DNA of 60,861 bases from Paractinoplanes toevensis (GCF_018332695.1 NZ_BOQN01000112.1:1-60861), one strand, 5' to 3'; positions 1 through 7,867 are shown, counted from the first letter of the stretch. The notes: a model not told the origin generated them from the sequence alone. Numbers and translations: made by a program.

Positions 1-20
1 CCACAACCGTCCCAGCGCAA

Positions 21-49
21 GAAAAGGGCGAAGCCAAAGGCCCCGCCCT
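21..49 (-). terminator. Intrinsic terminator of the cyclophilin pair
   Basis: Read on the minus strand, AGGGCG (arms 44-49 and 25-30) pairs across a 2x2 internal loop and a GCC/GGC inner stem with an AAA/TTT triloop. The stem is followed by TTTTC. It lies 18 bases after the stop of the first minus-strand gene and is oriented to end that transcript. Confidence 0.65.
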
Positions 50-67
50 CCCTCAAAAGCTCAAAAA

Positions 68-895
68 TCAGGACATCGTCAGAGCTTTGATGTCGAGCTC
101 TTTCTTAGGATGCCCACCACCGGCAGACGAGGCGAAAGCGCCGTCGTCCCCGGCCTTGACCACTCCCTTGACCAGGTCAAGACCAGTGGTGATGGTGCCG
201 AGCAGCGTATAGCTGGCCGGCAGCTGCGTGTCCTCCGAGCAGATGAAGAACTGCGAACCGGTGCTTCCCGCCTGCCCCGTGTTCGCCATAGCGATCGACC
301 CCGCCGGGTACGGCTTGTTGGTGTCGGTCGGGAGGTTTTCCTCGCCCATTGTGTAGCTCGGGCCGCCCTGCCCGTCGGTTTCGCGGTAGCCCTTGCCGGT
401 GGCGAACGGGTCGCCGCACTGCAGCACCTTGAAGCTTGCCTCGTTGACCAGGCGGTGGCACTTGGTGTTGTCCCAGAACTTCTTGCTCGCCAGGTAGGTG
501 AAGCTGGCGGTGGTGCAGGGGACCTTGGACTTGTCCAGGGTGGCAACGATCTTGCCGAGGTTGGTGTCCATGGTCAGGGTCGCGGTGCCGGTGTTGGGCG
601 CCGTGGTGGGCGGGGTGCCGACATCCTTGACCTTGCCGCCGCCGGTGTCGGGGGTCCACGTGCAGGCGACGGAGCCGGCCGGCACGGCGCTGCCGGCCGT
701 GCTGGTGGTCTTCTTGTCGTCCTTGAGCGCGGTGACGATCCAGACCGCGGCGCCGGCGATGACCACGACGGCGAGCGCCGTGCCGATGATCGCCTGCTTC
801 TGCCGGCGCTTGCGAGCGGCTGCAGCGCGTTCCTGCATCTCCTTCTCGAGCCGGGCCCGCGCCGCCGCGCGTTGCCGGTCCTTGATCGACGACAC
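68..895 (-). CDS. Membrane-anchored peptidylprolyl isomerase, cyclophilin type
   Basis: 275 aa. The N-terminus is basic with an Arg/Lys-rich, coiled-coil-like cytosolic segment (residues 1-33). One membrane helix follows at about 35-56, then a linker and a C-terminal cyclophilin domain (about 100-275) placed outside the cell. Cyclophilin landmarks include KCHRLV (the catalytic Arg of the family), QCGDP, GGPSY and GSQFFI. Several cysteines suit an extracytoplasmic fold. It resembles actinobacterial PpiB-type proteins, which usually lie near hisS, as here. It is followed by a terminator and preceded 33 bases upstream by a paralogue on the same strand, so the two are probably co-transcribed. Protein-folding or cell-envelope role is inferred. 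Confidence 0.9.
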   Translation of the reverse strand: MSSIKDRQRAAARARLEKEMQERAAAARKRRQKQAIIGTALAVVVIAGAAVWIVTALKDDKKTTSTAGSAVPAGSVACTWTPDTGGGKVKDVGTPPTTAPNTGTATLTMDTNLGKIVATLDKSKVPCTTASFTYLASKKFWDNTKCHRLVNEASFKVLQCGDPFATGKGYRETDGQGGPSYTMGEENLPTDTNKPYPAGSIAMANTGQAGSTGSQFFICSEDTQLPASYTLLGTITTGLDLVKGVVKAGDDGAFASSAGGGHPKKELDIKALTMS

Positions 896-928
896 GGTGT
901 TCCTCCTGCTGTGTTCGGCCTGGGGGAC

Positions 929-1789
929 TTAAGACTGTGCGCTCGCCGACGGCGCCGCGGAGGCTGCGGCGGCATCGCCAACGGTGAGACTCTTGATCGT
1001 GATCTTCGTCTTGGGCTTGATCTTGTCGCCGGCGGAGTCATCGACGGTGGGGATCTTGCCGATCGTGGTGACGGTGTCCATGCCCGCGGTCACCGTGCCG
1101 ACGATCGAGTACTCCGGGGACGCCGGCGAGTAGTCCTTGAAGAAGATCAGGAACTGGCTGCCGTTGGTGCCGGGCGGGTTGCCGAGCAGGGCAACCGTGC
1201 CCTTGGGGTAGAGCGGGGTGGTGGCCGTGGCCGCGCCGGTGCTCGGCGACGGGTCCGGCTGGGCCGGGGTGTTCTCGCTGTAGACGCTGTAGGTCGGGCC
1301 GCCCAGCCCGGTGCCACTGGGGTCGCCGCAGCGGATCGCGCCGTACGTCGTGATCTCGTGGCACGTGGTGTTGTCGTAGAACTTCTTGCCCGCGAGGTAC
1401 CGGAGGTCCTCGGTGCCGCACGGCGCCTTCTCCTGGTCCAGCGCGACGACGATGGGGTCGCCCTGGTCGGTGTTGATGGTCATCGTGTCGGTGCCGAGCG
1501 TCGGGATGTCCGTGGTGGGCGGAGTGCCGACGTCCTTGAGGTTGGTGTTCGTCGTCGCGCTCTGCGGCGTCCAGGCGCACACGTCCTGCGCGGCCGTGTC
1601 CGCTTTGTCGTCGGAGTCGAACGCGCCGCCGATCCAGGCGATGCCCGCGACGATCAGCAGGACCGCGACACCCGAACCAACGCCGGCATAGATGCGTCGC
1701 CTGCGACGCTCCTTGGCGGCACGCCGCGCCAACTGCCGATCGTGCTTGGCCCGTGCCAGCTTGCGCTGCCGGTCCTTACTGGAAGTCAC
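929..1789 (-). CDS. Second membrane-anchored cyclophilin-like protein
   Basis: 286 aa with the same architecture as its downstream neighbour: basic N-terminus, one membrane helix (about 34-54), linker and cyclophilin domain. Both share the phrase KDVGTPPTT before the domain, which indicates tandem duplication. GSQFLI and GGPTY are kept, but the position of the catalytic Arg is changed: the neighbour reads CHR, this one CHE. The tail is Ala/Ser-rich. It is probably the first gene of a two-gene transcript. With the Arg lost, isomerase activity may be weak or absent; a chaperone or binding role is possible. Confidence 0.87.
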   Translation of the reverse strand: MTSSKDRQRKLARAKHDRQLARRAAKERRRRRIYAGVGSGVAVLLIVAGIAWIGGAFDSDDKADTAAQDVCAWTPQSATTNTNLKDVGTPPTTDIPTLGTDTMTINTDQGDPIVVALDQEKAPCGTEDLRYLAGKKFYDNTTCHEITTYGAIRCGDPSGTGLGGPTYSVYSENTPAQPDPSPSTGAATATTPLYPKGTVALLGNPPGTNGSQFLIFFKDYSPASPEYSIVGTVTAGMDTVTTIGKIPTVDDSAGDKIKPKTKITIKSLTVGDAAAASAAPSASAQS

Positions 1790-1885
1790 CGAACGTTGCC
1801 CTTCCTCATGTTCCTAGTCACATGCCCGCAAGAGTGTACGGGTACCTCCTGAGAAAGTGGTGTGCCCCCGCCCGGCTAGGCTCGT

Positions 1886-1920
1886 TACGATTTGCTCCGG
1901 ATCTGCAGAGAGGTCGTGGC
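1886..1920 (+). promoter_or_regulatory. Candidate -10 and Shine-Dalgarno for the MBL gene
   Basis: TACGAT (1886-1891) fits a -10 hexamer. AGAGAGG (1907-1913) sits seven bases before GTG at 1921 and decides that start over an upstream ATG. The -35 is not clear. The divergent gap 1790-1920 holds nothing else that I recognise. Confidence 0.4.
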
Positions 1921-2604
1921 GTGCTCGTCACCGGCGTTGAGGCACAGGCCTTCGGCACCAATTGCTATGTGGTGGCTGTGGGGCCGGGCGAGCAGTGCCT
2001 GATCGTCGACCCCGGCATCGGCGTGCTCGACCAGCTCGACGAGCTGCTCGCCGAGCACCGCTTGCACCCGGCCGCGGTGCTGCTCACGCACGGGCACCTG
2101 GACCACACGTTCTCGGTCGCGCCGGTCTGCGGCGCCCGCGGCATCACGGCCTACGTGCACCCCGCCGACCGGGAGATGCTGGCCGATCCGTCCAAGGGCT
2201 TGAGCATGGACCTGAACCAGTTGTTCGGTGGCCGCCTGCCCTACACCGAGCCGGACGACGTCGCCGAGCTGACCGACGGCGCGACGCTGAGCCTGGCCGG
2301 CATCGAGGTCACCGTCGACCACGCACCCGGCCATACCGGCGGGTCGGTGCTGTTCCGCCTGCCGGGGGACGACGCTCCGCTCTGTCTGTCGGGCGACGTC
2401 CTCTTCGCGGGATCCATCGGACGCACCGATCTGCCGGGCGGCAGCACGGACACGATGATGGTCAGCCTGCGGGACAAGATCCTGCCGCTGGCCGACGAGA
2501 CCGTCGTGCTGCCCGGCCACGGACCGGCCACCACCATCGGCCGCGAGCGCGCGACGAACCCGTACCTGCGGGAGTTGACCGCTGCGCCCGGTCGCGGACT
2601 CTAG
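1921..2604 (+). CDS. MBL-fold metal-dependent hydrolase (glyoxalase II-like)
   Basis: 227 aa from GTG. The family metal motif THGHLDH is followed by downstream ligands in HAPGHT, SGDVLF and LPGHGP. These residues bind two metal ions in the hydroxyacylglutathione-hydrolase/YcbL-like branch. There is no signal peptide, so it is cytosolic. In actinobacteria a gene of this type commonly stands between ppi and hisS, exactly as here. It is 11 bases upstream of hisS and probably shares its transcript. Substrate unknown; thioester or lactone hydrolysis is a family-level guess. Confidence 0.88.
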   Translation: MLVTGVEAQAFGTNCYVVAVGPGEQCLIVDPGIGVLDQLDELLAEHRLHPAAVLLTHGHLDHTFSVAPVCGARGITAYVHPADREMLADPSKGLSMDLNQLFGGRLPYTEPDDVAELTDGATLSLAGIEVTVDHAPGHTGGSVLFRLPGDDAPLCLSGDVLFAGSIGRTDLPGGSTDTMMVSLRDKILPLADETVVLPGHGPATTIGRERATNPYLRELTAAPGRGL

Positions 2605-2615
2605 GAGCAACGTAC

Positions 2616-3932
2616 GTGCCTATCTCTGGTTTTCCTGAATGGCTGCCTGCGCAGCGCATGATCGAGCAGCGGGTCATCGACCGCATCCGGTCGACGTTCG
2701 AGCTGTATGGTTTCGCCCCGCTCGAGACCCGCTCGGTCGAGCCTCTCGACACACTGCTGAGCAAGGGGGAGACCTCCAAGGAGGTTTACCTGCTGCACCG
2801 GTTGCAGGGTTCGGAGGATGAGAAGAGCGAGGATCAGCTCGGCCTGCACTTCGACCTGACCGTCCCGTTCGCCCGCTTCGTCGTGGAGAACGCGGGCAAG
2901 CTGCAGTTCCCGTTCCGCCGCTACCAGATCCAGAAGGTGTGGCGGGGGGAGCGGCCGCAGGAGGGCCGCTACCGCGAGTTCCTGCAGGCCGACATCGACG
3001 TGGTCAACCGCGAATCGCTGCCGTTCCACTACGACACCGAGATGCCGCTGGTCATCGGGGACGCTCTGAGCGGTCTGCCGATCCCGCAGGCCCGCATCCT
3101 CGTCAACAACCGCAAGGTGTGCGAGGGCTTCTACCGCGGGCTCGGCCTCACCGACACCGACCAGGTGCTGCGCACGGTGGACAAGCTCGACAAGATCGGC
3201 GCCGCGAAGACCCGGCAGCTGCTGATCGAGACGGCCGGTGCCACCGAGGCGCAGGCCGCGGCCTGCCTGGAGCTGGCCGCGATCTCGGCCGACGACGGCT
3301 CCTTCGTGGACGCGGTCCGCAAGCTCGGCGTCAGCGACCCGCTGCTCGACGAGGGCCTGGACGAGCTGCTCCGGGTCGTCGAGACGGCCCGGGAGCACGC
3401 GCCCGGCCTGGTCGTCGCCGACCTGAAGATCGCCCGTGGTCTCGACTACTACACCGGGACGGTCTACGAGACCCAGCTGCGCGGCTACGAGCGGTTCGGT
3501 TCGATCTGCTCGGGCGGCCGCTACGACAACCTCGCGTCCTCCGGTAAGGAACGCTTCCCGGGCGTGGGCATCTCCATCGGGGTGTCCCGCATGCTCGGCG
3601 TGCTCTTCGGCAAGCAGGCGCTGACGGTGTCCCGGTCGGTGCCCACGGCCGTACTCGTCGCTCTGCCGCACGAGGATCAGCGGGTCGCCTGCGATCGCAT
3701 CGCCGGCGCGCTGCGCCGTCGCGGCATTCCCACCGAGGTGGCGCCGGCGGCGGCGAAATTCGGCAAGCAGATCCAGTACGCCGATCGGCGCGGCATTCCC
3801 TACGTGTGGTTCCCGGGCGAGCCGGACACGGTGAAGGACATCCGTTCCGGGGAGCAGGTCGACGCCGACGTCACCGCGTGGCAGCCGCCGGACGCCGACC
3901 TGCACCCGTCGATCAGTGGAGAGCCTCGATAG
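2616..3932 (+). CDS. hisS: Histidine--tRNA ligase
   Basis: 438 aa, normal for bacterial HisRS. It is a class II synthetase that charges tRNA-His in the cytosol. Visible motifs are motif 2 around GRYREFLQADID, the histidine-specific loop ARGLDYYTGTVYE, GGRYDNL, and motif 3 FPGVGISIGVSRM, then the C-terminal anticodon-binding domain. The start is GTG at 2616 because AGGAG (2603-2607) precedes it at a good distance; the frame is open further upstream but lies inside the MBL gene. The last 20 bases overlap the 3' end of the convergent serine hydrolase gene. Confidence 0.97.
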   Translation: MPISGFPEWLPAQRMIEQRVIDRIRSTFELYGFAPLETRSVEPLDTLLSKGETSKEVYLLHRLQGSEDEKSEDQLGLHFDLTVPFARFVVENAGKLQFPFRRYQIQKVWRGERPQEGRYREFLQADIDVVNRESLPFHYDTEMPLVIGDALSGLPIPQARILVNNRKVCEGFYRGLGLTDTDQVLRTVDKLDKIGAAKTRQLLIETAGATEAQAAACLELAAISADDGSFVDAVRKLGVSDPLLDEGLDELLRVVETAREHAPGLVVADLKIARGLDYYTGTVYETQLRGYERFGSICSGGRYDNLASSGKERFPGVGISIGVSRMLGVLFGKQALTVSRSVPTAVLVALPHEDQRVACDRIAGALRRRGIPTEVAPAAAKFGKQIQYADRRGIPYVWFPGEPDTVKDIRSGEQVDADVTAWQPPDADLHPSISGEPR

Positions 3933-5091
3933 TTCGCGGCCGGGCCGTCGCCGCCTTGAGTTGCGACGGCCCACCGCACAGAGCGGTGATCAGGAAGTTG
4001 GCCACCGCTTCGTCGATCGCGGGATTGACGTAGAACGCCATGCTGTGCGCGTACGACACCTGGCGCTGCCCGTCCGGGCTGTGCCAGGAGATCGTCTGGT
4101 GCCCGATCGTTCCGCCGTCGTGCCCCCAGAAGCGCCCGCACGGCAGGTCGACCCAGTAGAGGCCGAGTCCGTAACCGCCGGCCGCCGGCTCCTCCGGGAA
4201 CTGCGGCACGGTGTTCTGCATCTCGGCCAGCAGGGCCGGCCGGAGCAGCCGCCCGCTCAGCAGCGCCCGGTAGAAGACGTCCAGGTCGTGCGCGGTCGAC
4301 ACGATCTCGCCGGCCGCCCAGCCCCAGGTCATGTTGTAGATCGTGAAGTCCTTCAGGGTGCCGTCGATCCACGGCACGTACGCGTGCATGTGCGGCCCGC
4401 GGATCTTCGGGTCGGCCCCCTCGAAGTAGGTGCCGGTGAGGCCGAGCGGCCGCAGGACCCGCCGGCTCACCTCGGACTCGTAGCGGTTTCCGGTGACCCG
4501 CTCGATGATCAGCCCGGCCAGGATGTAGTTGGTGTTCGAGTAGGACCAGGTTTCCCCGGGTGCGTTGGTCGGGCCGGCGACGAGCCCGAGATGAACCAGC
4601 TGCTCGGGGGTGTAGATCGTCCGGCCCATCGTGATGATGTCTTCTTCGGTCTTGATGATTTCGCTGGTGTAGTTGCCGATGCCGCTGGTGTGCTGCAGGA
4701 GCATCCGCACGGTGACCTGCTTGGACAAATCGGCCGGGACCAGGCCCCGGGGCAGATAGCGCCCGATCGGTGCGTCCAGCGCGACGCGGCGTTCACCCAC
4801 CAGCTGCAGCATGGTGGTGGCCACGAAGGTCTTGGTGATGCTGCCCACCCGGTGTCGCATGCCGTCCCGCACCGGCGCACCGGTGGCGACGTCGGCGACG
4901 CCGGCGGCCGGCGTCCAGGTGCGGCGGCCGTCGCGCACCTCGGCGAACACGCCCGGCATGCCGGCGGTGTGCACCGCGTCGAGCTGTTCCTGCAGGGTCC
5001 GGCCGAACGTGTCGGTCTGGGCCGCCGCCGGCCCGGCCGGGGCGATGACGACGGCTAAAATGGTCAGAACGGTCAGGGCGCGTCGCAACAC
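3913..5091 (-). CDS. Secreted serine hydrolase, beta-lactamase/DD-peptidase family
   Basis: 392 aa. GTG at 5091 is chosen because GGGAGG stands five bases before it, and the protein then begins with a clean signal peptide (basic start, hydrophobic core, cut near PAAAQT). An ATG nine codons upstream is the alternative. The serine-lysine pair is in GSITKTF, the tyrosine motif is YSNTNY, and WGHDGG occupies the place of the third motif. This is the class C beta-lactamase/D-alanyl-D-alanine carboxypeptidase/esterase family; the true substrate (peptidoglycan stem, ester or drug) cannot be read from sequence. It is monocistronic and convergent with hisS. Confidence 0.85.
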   Translation of the reverse strand: MLRRALTVLTILAVVIAPAGPAAAQTDTFGRTLQEQLDAVHTAGMPGVFAEVRDGRRTWTPAAGVADVATGAPVRDGMRHRVGSITKTFVATTMLQLVGERRVALDAPIGRYLPRGLVPADLSKQVTVRMLLQHTSGIGNYTSEIIKTEEDIITMGRTIYTPEQLVHLGLVAGPTNAPGETWSYSNTNYILAGLIIERVTGNRYESEVSRRVLRPLGLTGTYFEGADPKIRGPHMHAYVPWIDGTLKDFTIYNMTWGWAAGEIVSTAHDLDVFYRALLSGRLLRPALLAEMQNTVPQFPEEPAAGGYGLGLYWVDLPCGRFWGHDGGTIGHQTISWHSPDGQRQVSYAHSMAFYVNPAIDEAVANFLITALCGGPSQLKAATARPRTIEALH

Positions 5092-5195
5092 TGCTGCCTC
5101 CCAGGTCGTTTGAGCCATCCATGATGGTCTACGCGTGCCACTGGAGAGTCAGCTGTGAATTGCGTGCCCCGTTCGGATACCGGCGGGTAAGAGGT

Positions 5196-5222
5196 TACGG
5201 TTGCGTAGGTTACGCAACCGTA
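5196..5222 (+). promoter_or_regulatory. Perfect 12-bp inverted repeat, candidate operator of the desaturase gene
   Basis: TACGGTTGCGTA (5196-5207), GGT, TACGCAACCGTA (5211-5222): both arms match perfectly. It ends 12 bases before the chosen start codon and just reaches the Shine-Dalgarno, so bound protein would block the promoter or early transcript. Twofold sites of this size are typical of TetR-type repressors of fatty-acid and desaturase genes (family knowledge). No regulator gene is adjacent. Confidence 0.6.
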
Positions 5223-5233
5223 GGGGAGTGAAC

Positions 5234-6154
5234 GTGGACCAGACCGCCCTGCTCATCGAGCTGGAACCCGTAGTGGCCGCCAACCTCGACCGGCACCTGT
5301 CGCTGGCCAAGGAGTGGTTTCCGCACGAGTACGTGCCGTGGAGCGAGGGCCGCACCTACGACGGCCTCCTGAACGGCGAGCCCTGGAAGCCGACCGACTC
5401 CCCGCTGCCCGACGTGGCGCGCACCGCGCTGATCGTCAACCTGCTGACCGAGGACAACCTGCCGTCCTACCACCACGAGATCGCGACGCTGTTCGGCCGC
5501 GACGGCGCGTGGGGCACCTGGGTGCACCGCTGGACGGCGGAGGAGGGCCGGCACGGCATCGCACTGCGCGATTACCTGACGGTCACCCGCGCGGTCGACC
5601 CGATCGCTCTGGAACGGGCCCGCATGGTCCACATGCAGGCGGGCTACAACAACGACCACCCCGAAGAAATGATGCACTCCATCGCCTATGTGGCGTTCCA
5701 GGAGTTGGCCACCCGCATTTCGCACCGCAACACCGGCAAGGCCACCGGCGACCCGATCGCCGAGCAATTGCTGGCCCGGGTGGCGGCCGACGAAAACCTG
5801 CACATGGTCTTCTACCGAAACCTGCTGGCCGCCGCTTTCGACCTGGATCCCGACCACGCGATGCAGGCGGTGACCGACGTGGTGGCCGGCTTCCAGATGC
5901 CCGGCGCCAACATCGAGGGTTTCCAGCGAAAGGCGCTCTCCATCGCATTGGCGGGCATCTACGACCTGCGTCAGCACCGCGACGAGGTGCTGCAGCCGGT
6001 CCTGCGCCAATGGAACATCTTCGGCCGCACCGACCTGGGCGCCGAGGGCGAAAAGGCACGCGAGGAACTGGCCGCCCACATGGACGAACTCGAAACCCAG
6101 GCGGCCCGCTTCGAGGAAAAGCGCGAGGCCCGGCGCCTACGCCAAAATCGCTGA
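5234..6154 (+). CDS. Acyl-ACP desaturase-like diiron protein
   Basis: 306 aa. GTG at 5234 is chosen for the AGGGGAG (5222-5228) five bases before it; GTG at 5228 is the alternative. Ferritin-like diiron ligands appear as EEGRH in the middle and DENLH about 90 residues later, the pattern of soluble stearoyl-ACP desaturases (DesA1/DesA2 type in mycobacteria). Such enzymes put a cis double bond into an acyl chain on acyl carrier protein, using O2 and a ferredoxin. There are no membrane segments. Last residues are highly charged. It stands alone behind a perfect inverted repeat and is followed directly by repeat copy A. Confidence 0.9.
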   Translation: MDQTALLIELEPVVAANLDRHLSLAKEWFPHEYVPWSEGRTYDGLLNGEPWKPTDSPLPDVARTALIVNLLTEDNLPSYHHEIATLFGRDGAWGTWVHRWTAEEGRHGIALRDYLTVTRAVDPIALERARMVHMQAGYNNDHPEEMMHSIAYVAFQELATRISHRNTGKATGDPIAEQLLARVAADENLHMVFYRNLLAAAFDLDPDHAMQAVTDVVAGFQMPGANIEGFQRKALSIALAGIYDLRQHRDEVLQPVLRQWNIFGRTDLGAEGEKAREELAAHMDELETQAARFEEKREARRLRQNR

Positions 6155-6156
6155 CC

Positions 6157-6247
6157 GTACGGGCATCAAAACGGTCCCGTTGTTCGCGGCCACGCCGGGC
6201 GGTGGGTCGCGGCCGTTCCCGGCTTCCGGCCCGGCCCCGGTGGTCGC
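6157..6247 (+). repeat. Dispersed ~90-bp repeat, copy A
   Basis: Starts two bases after the desaturase stop with GTACGGGCATCAAAA and runs through CGCCGGGCGGTGGGT, CGGCCGTTCCC and CCGGTGGTCGC. Copy B (6737-6826) is the same element in opposite orientation; by eye about four of five positions agree. ACGGG (6159-6163) can pair with CCCGT (6176-6180) before TTGTT, so the first part may also act as a weak terminator. Confidence 0.7.
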
Positions 6248-6272
6248 GCTTTCTTTCACTACTGTGCCCGGG

Positions 6273-6614
6273 ATGGGGATCTTCTCGTTCGATGTCTCGG
6301 TAGGGCGGCCGGTGGACGCCTACGGCAGCGTGGGGTTGACCGCGCAGAAGCTGGTCCGGGGGGCCGCCGTCGAGGTCACCGTGCTGCATGTCGCGGCCGG
6401 TGGGGAGATCGGGCGGCATCCGGCCACGGCCGATCAACTCTTCCTGGTCACCGCCGGCCGGGGCGCGGTGCGGACCGGTGATGACGACTGGGAGCCGATC
6501 GGCGCGGGCCAGGCGATCCTGTGGCGGGCCGGTGTCGACCATGCCACCCGCGCCGAGGCGGGCATCACCGCCGTGGTCGTCGAGATGGAGGACATGCCCG
6601 CTCAGGCTCGTTGA
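6273..6614 (+). CDS. Small cupin-domain protein
   Basis: 113 aa from ATG; GTG at 6264 is an alternative and neither has a strong Shine-Dalgarno. The sequence is a single cupin barrel: an HPATADQLFLVTAGRG stretch matches the first cupin motif, and AGVDHATRAEAG the second. It lacks the full set of His/Glu metal ligands of the classical motif, so metal binding is uncertain. No signal peptide. The gene is framed by two inverted copies of a ~90-bp repeat, copy A reaching to 25 bases before its start. The repeat supplies its upstream region, so its promoter may lie in repeat DNA. Function unknown. Confidence 0.72.
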   Translation: MGIFSFDVSVGRPVDAYGSVGLTAQKLVRGAAVEVTVLHVAAGGEIGRHPATADQLFLVTAGRGAVRTGDDDWEPIGAGQAILWRAGVDHATRAEAGITAVVVEMEDMPAQAR

Positions 6615-6736
6615 CTGCCTGCCGATCGGCTGTCGGCGGGCTTGTCGGGAGAGGCCGATGTCGCTGAGCGGGAGAGTCGTGCGCCGCGGGCCGGCACCCC
6701 TGTCGGCGGCCCTCTCGGCCCCGGCTGGGTTTTGGG

Positions 6737-6826
6737 TGACCACCGGGAATGGGCCGGTAGCGGGGAACGGCCGTAACCCACCGCCCGGCGGGCCGGAAAC
6801 AACGGGACGGTTTTTGATGCCCGTAC
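6737..6826 (-). repeat. Dispersed ~90-bp repeat, copy B (inverted)
   Basis: Minus-strand reading begins with GTACGGGCATCAAAAA directly after the TAA of the thioesterase gene and follows copy A through CGCCGGGCGGTGGGT and CGGCCGTTCCC. With copy A it brackets the cupin gene. The bases 6615-6736 between the cupin stop and this copy hold no gene; they contain a loose GAGAGGCCG / CGGCCCTCTC inverted repeat. Confidence 0.7.
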
Positions 6827-7330
6827 TTATGAAGGCATTTCGAAGATCAGGCAACTGCTTGTCGCATGGGCCAGGAGACGGCCGGCCGAATCGGTGAGCC
6901 GGGCCTCGGCGAGAGCGGTCCGGCGGCCTTTCTGCAGGACCGCGCCTTTGCAGGTGATGCGGCCGGTGGCGATGGTGATCGGCCGGAGGAATTTTACCGA
7001 GAGATCGAGGCTGGTGTAGCCGACGCCGATCGGGAGGGTGCTGTGCACCGAGCAGCCGGCGGCCGTGTCCAGCATTGTCGAGATGACGCCGCCGTGCATG
7101 CTGCCGAGCGGGTTGTAATGGAATTCCTGCGGGTCCAGGTGAACGGTGACCGAGCCCTCCTCGACCTCCATGCCGGCCAGGTCGACCAAATTCATGATCG
7201 GCGGGGCGGGAAATTCGCCGGTCGCCATGGCCCGCAGAAAGTCCAGCCCGCTGCGGCGGCCGATCTGGTTCGCGTGCAGTGACGGGTCGGACCAGCCGAA
7301 CGTGCGGGTGCGCTCCTGGGTCTGCGTCAT
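6827..7330 (-). CDS. PaaI-type hotdog thioesterase
   Basis: 167 aa from ATG at 7330; a longer frame upstream is less likely because it runs toward the divergent regulator. The hotdog signature is NPLGSMHGGVISTMLDTAAG, in which Asn, His-Gly-Gly and Asp/Thr line the active site of the family. The N-terminal ~40 residues carry RSGLDFLRAMATGEFPAPPI, common in actinobacterial PaaI-like proteins. Likely hydrolyses an acyl- or aryl-CoA thioester in the cytosol. It is divergent from the HxlR regulator gene, 56 bases apart, so it may be that regulator's target. Confidence 0.88.
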   Translation of the reverse strand: MTQTQERTRTFGWSDPSLHANQIGRRSGLDFLRAMATGEFPAPPIMNLVDLAGMEVEEGSVTVHLDPQEFHYNPLGSMHGGVISTMLDTAAGCSVHSTLPIGVGYTSLDLSVKFLRPITIATGRITCKGAVLQKGRRTALAEARLTDSAGRLLAHATSSCLIFEMPS

Positions 7331-7350
7331 GGACGCAGCCTCGCCCGCGC

Positions 7351-7386
7351 TTGCTGCGTCTGTCAAGCAGACCTAGCCTGGCTGTC
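7351..7386 (+). promoter_or_regulatory. Leaderless promoter with internal inverted repeat
   Basis: TTGCTG (7351-7356), exactly 17 bases, TAGCCT (7374-7379), then 7 bases to the ATG at 7387, so transcription would begin at the start codon. In the spacer, GTCTG (7358-7362) and CAGAC (7368-7372) form a perfect inverted repeat with a 5-base centre. This is suited to autorepression by the HxlR protein and to control of the divergent thioesterase. Confidence 0.55.
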
Positions 7387-7857
7387 ATGAATCCCACGGC
7401 CCTCGACTGGTCCATCGACGGATGCACGATCGGGCGGGCCATGGAGGTGCTCGGCGAGAAGTGGACCGTCGTGGTGTTGCGCGAGGTCTTCAACGGGGTG
7501 CGCCGGTTCGACGACATGCGGGTGCGCACCGGCATCCCCCGGCAGGTACTGACCAACCGGCTGGCCGCGCTGGTCGAGCACGGGATGCTGCGGCGGGTGC
7601 CCTACCGAGAGCCGGGGGCGCGGGAACGGCACGAGTACCGGCTGACCGCCAAGGGCCTGGACGTCTATCCGGTGCTGATCACGCTGCTGGAGTGGGGTAA
7701 CCGGTATTTCGCCGATCCGGGCGGGCCGCCGCTGAAGTTCACCCACCGCGACTGCGAGGCGGAGGTGCACGCGGAGATCCACTGTTCGGCCGGGCACCGG
7801 CTCGACGACGTGCGCGAGGTGGTACCCCGGCCGGGACCGGGCGCGTCCCGGCGGTAG
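7387..7857 (+). CDS. HxlR-family winged-helix regulator
   Basis: 156 aa. The HxlR/DUF24 core runs from DGCTIGRAMEVLGEKWT through a helix-turn-helix (FDDMRVRTGIPRQVLTNRL) to the wing (residues about 8-100). The Cys near residue 14 sits where redox- or aldehyde-sensing members carry their reactive cysteine. The C-terminal ~40 residues add further His/Cys (HRDCEAEVHAEIHCSAGH), which could bind metal. No Shine-Dalgarno is seen; the spacing of the promoter suggests leaderless translation. It stands ten bases before an exporter gene on the same strand and divergent to a thioesterase, both plausible targets. Confidence 0.9.
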   Translation: MNPTALDWSIDGCTIGRAMEVLGEKWTVVVLREVFNGVRRFDDMRVRTGIPRQVLTNRLAALVEHGMLRRVPYREPGARERHEYRLTAKGLDVYPVLITLLEWGNRYFADPGGPPLKFTHRDCEAEVHAEIHCSAGHRLDDVREVVPRPGPGASRR

Positions 7858-7867
7858 AAAATTCGCT

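Noticed and set aside
110..1852. Plus-strand frame opposite the two cyclophilin genes
   Set aside because: Composition typical of an antisense shadow; the cyclophilin motifs on the other strand are unambiguous.
6157..6826. The two inverted repeats as the ends of an insertion sequence
   Set aside because: Only a small cupin gene lies between them; no transposase, and both ends abut stop codons rather than target duplications.
5583..7556. Long minus-strand frame from the desaturase to the HxlR gene
   Set aside because: It runs across both ~90-bp repeats and several supported genes in other frames; no recognisable domain.
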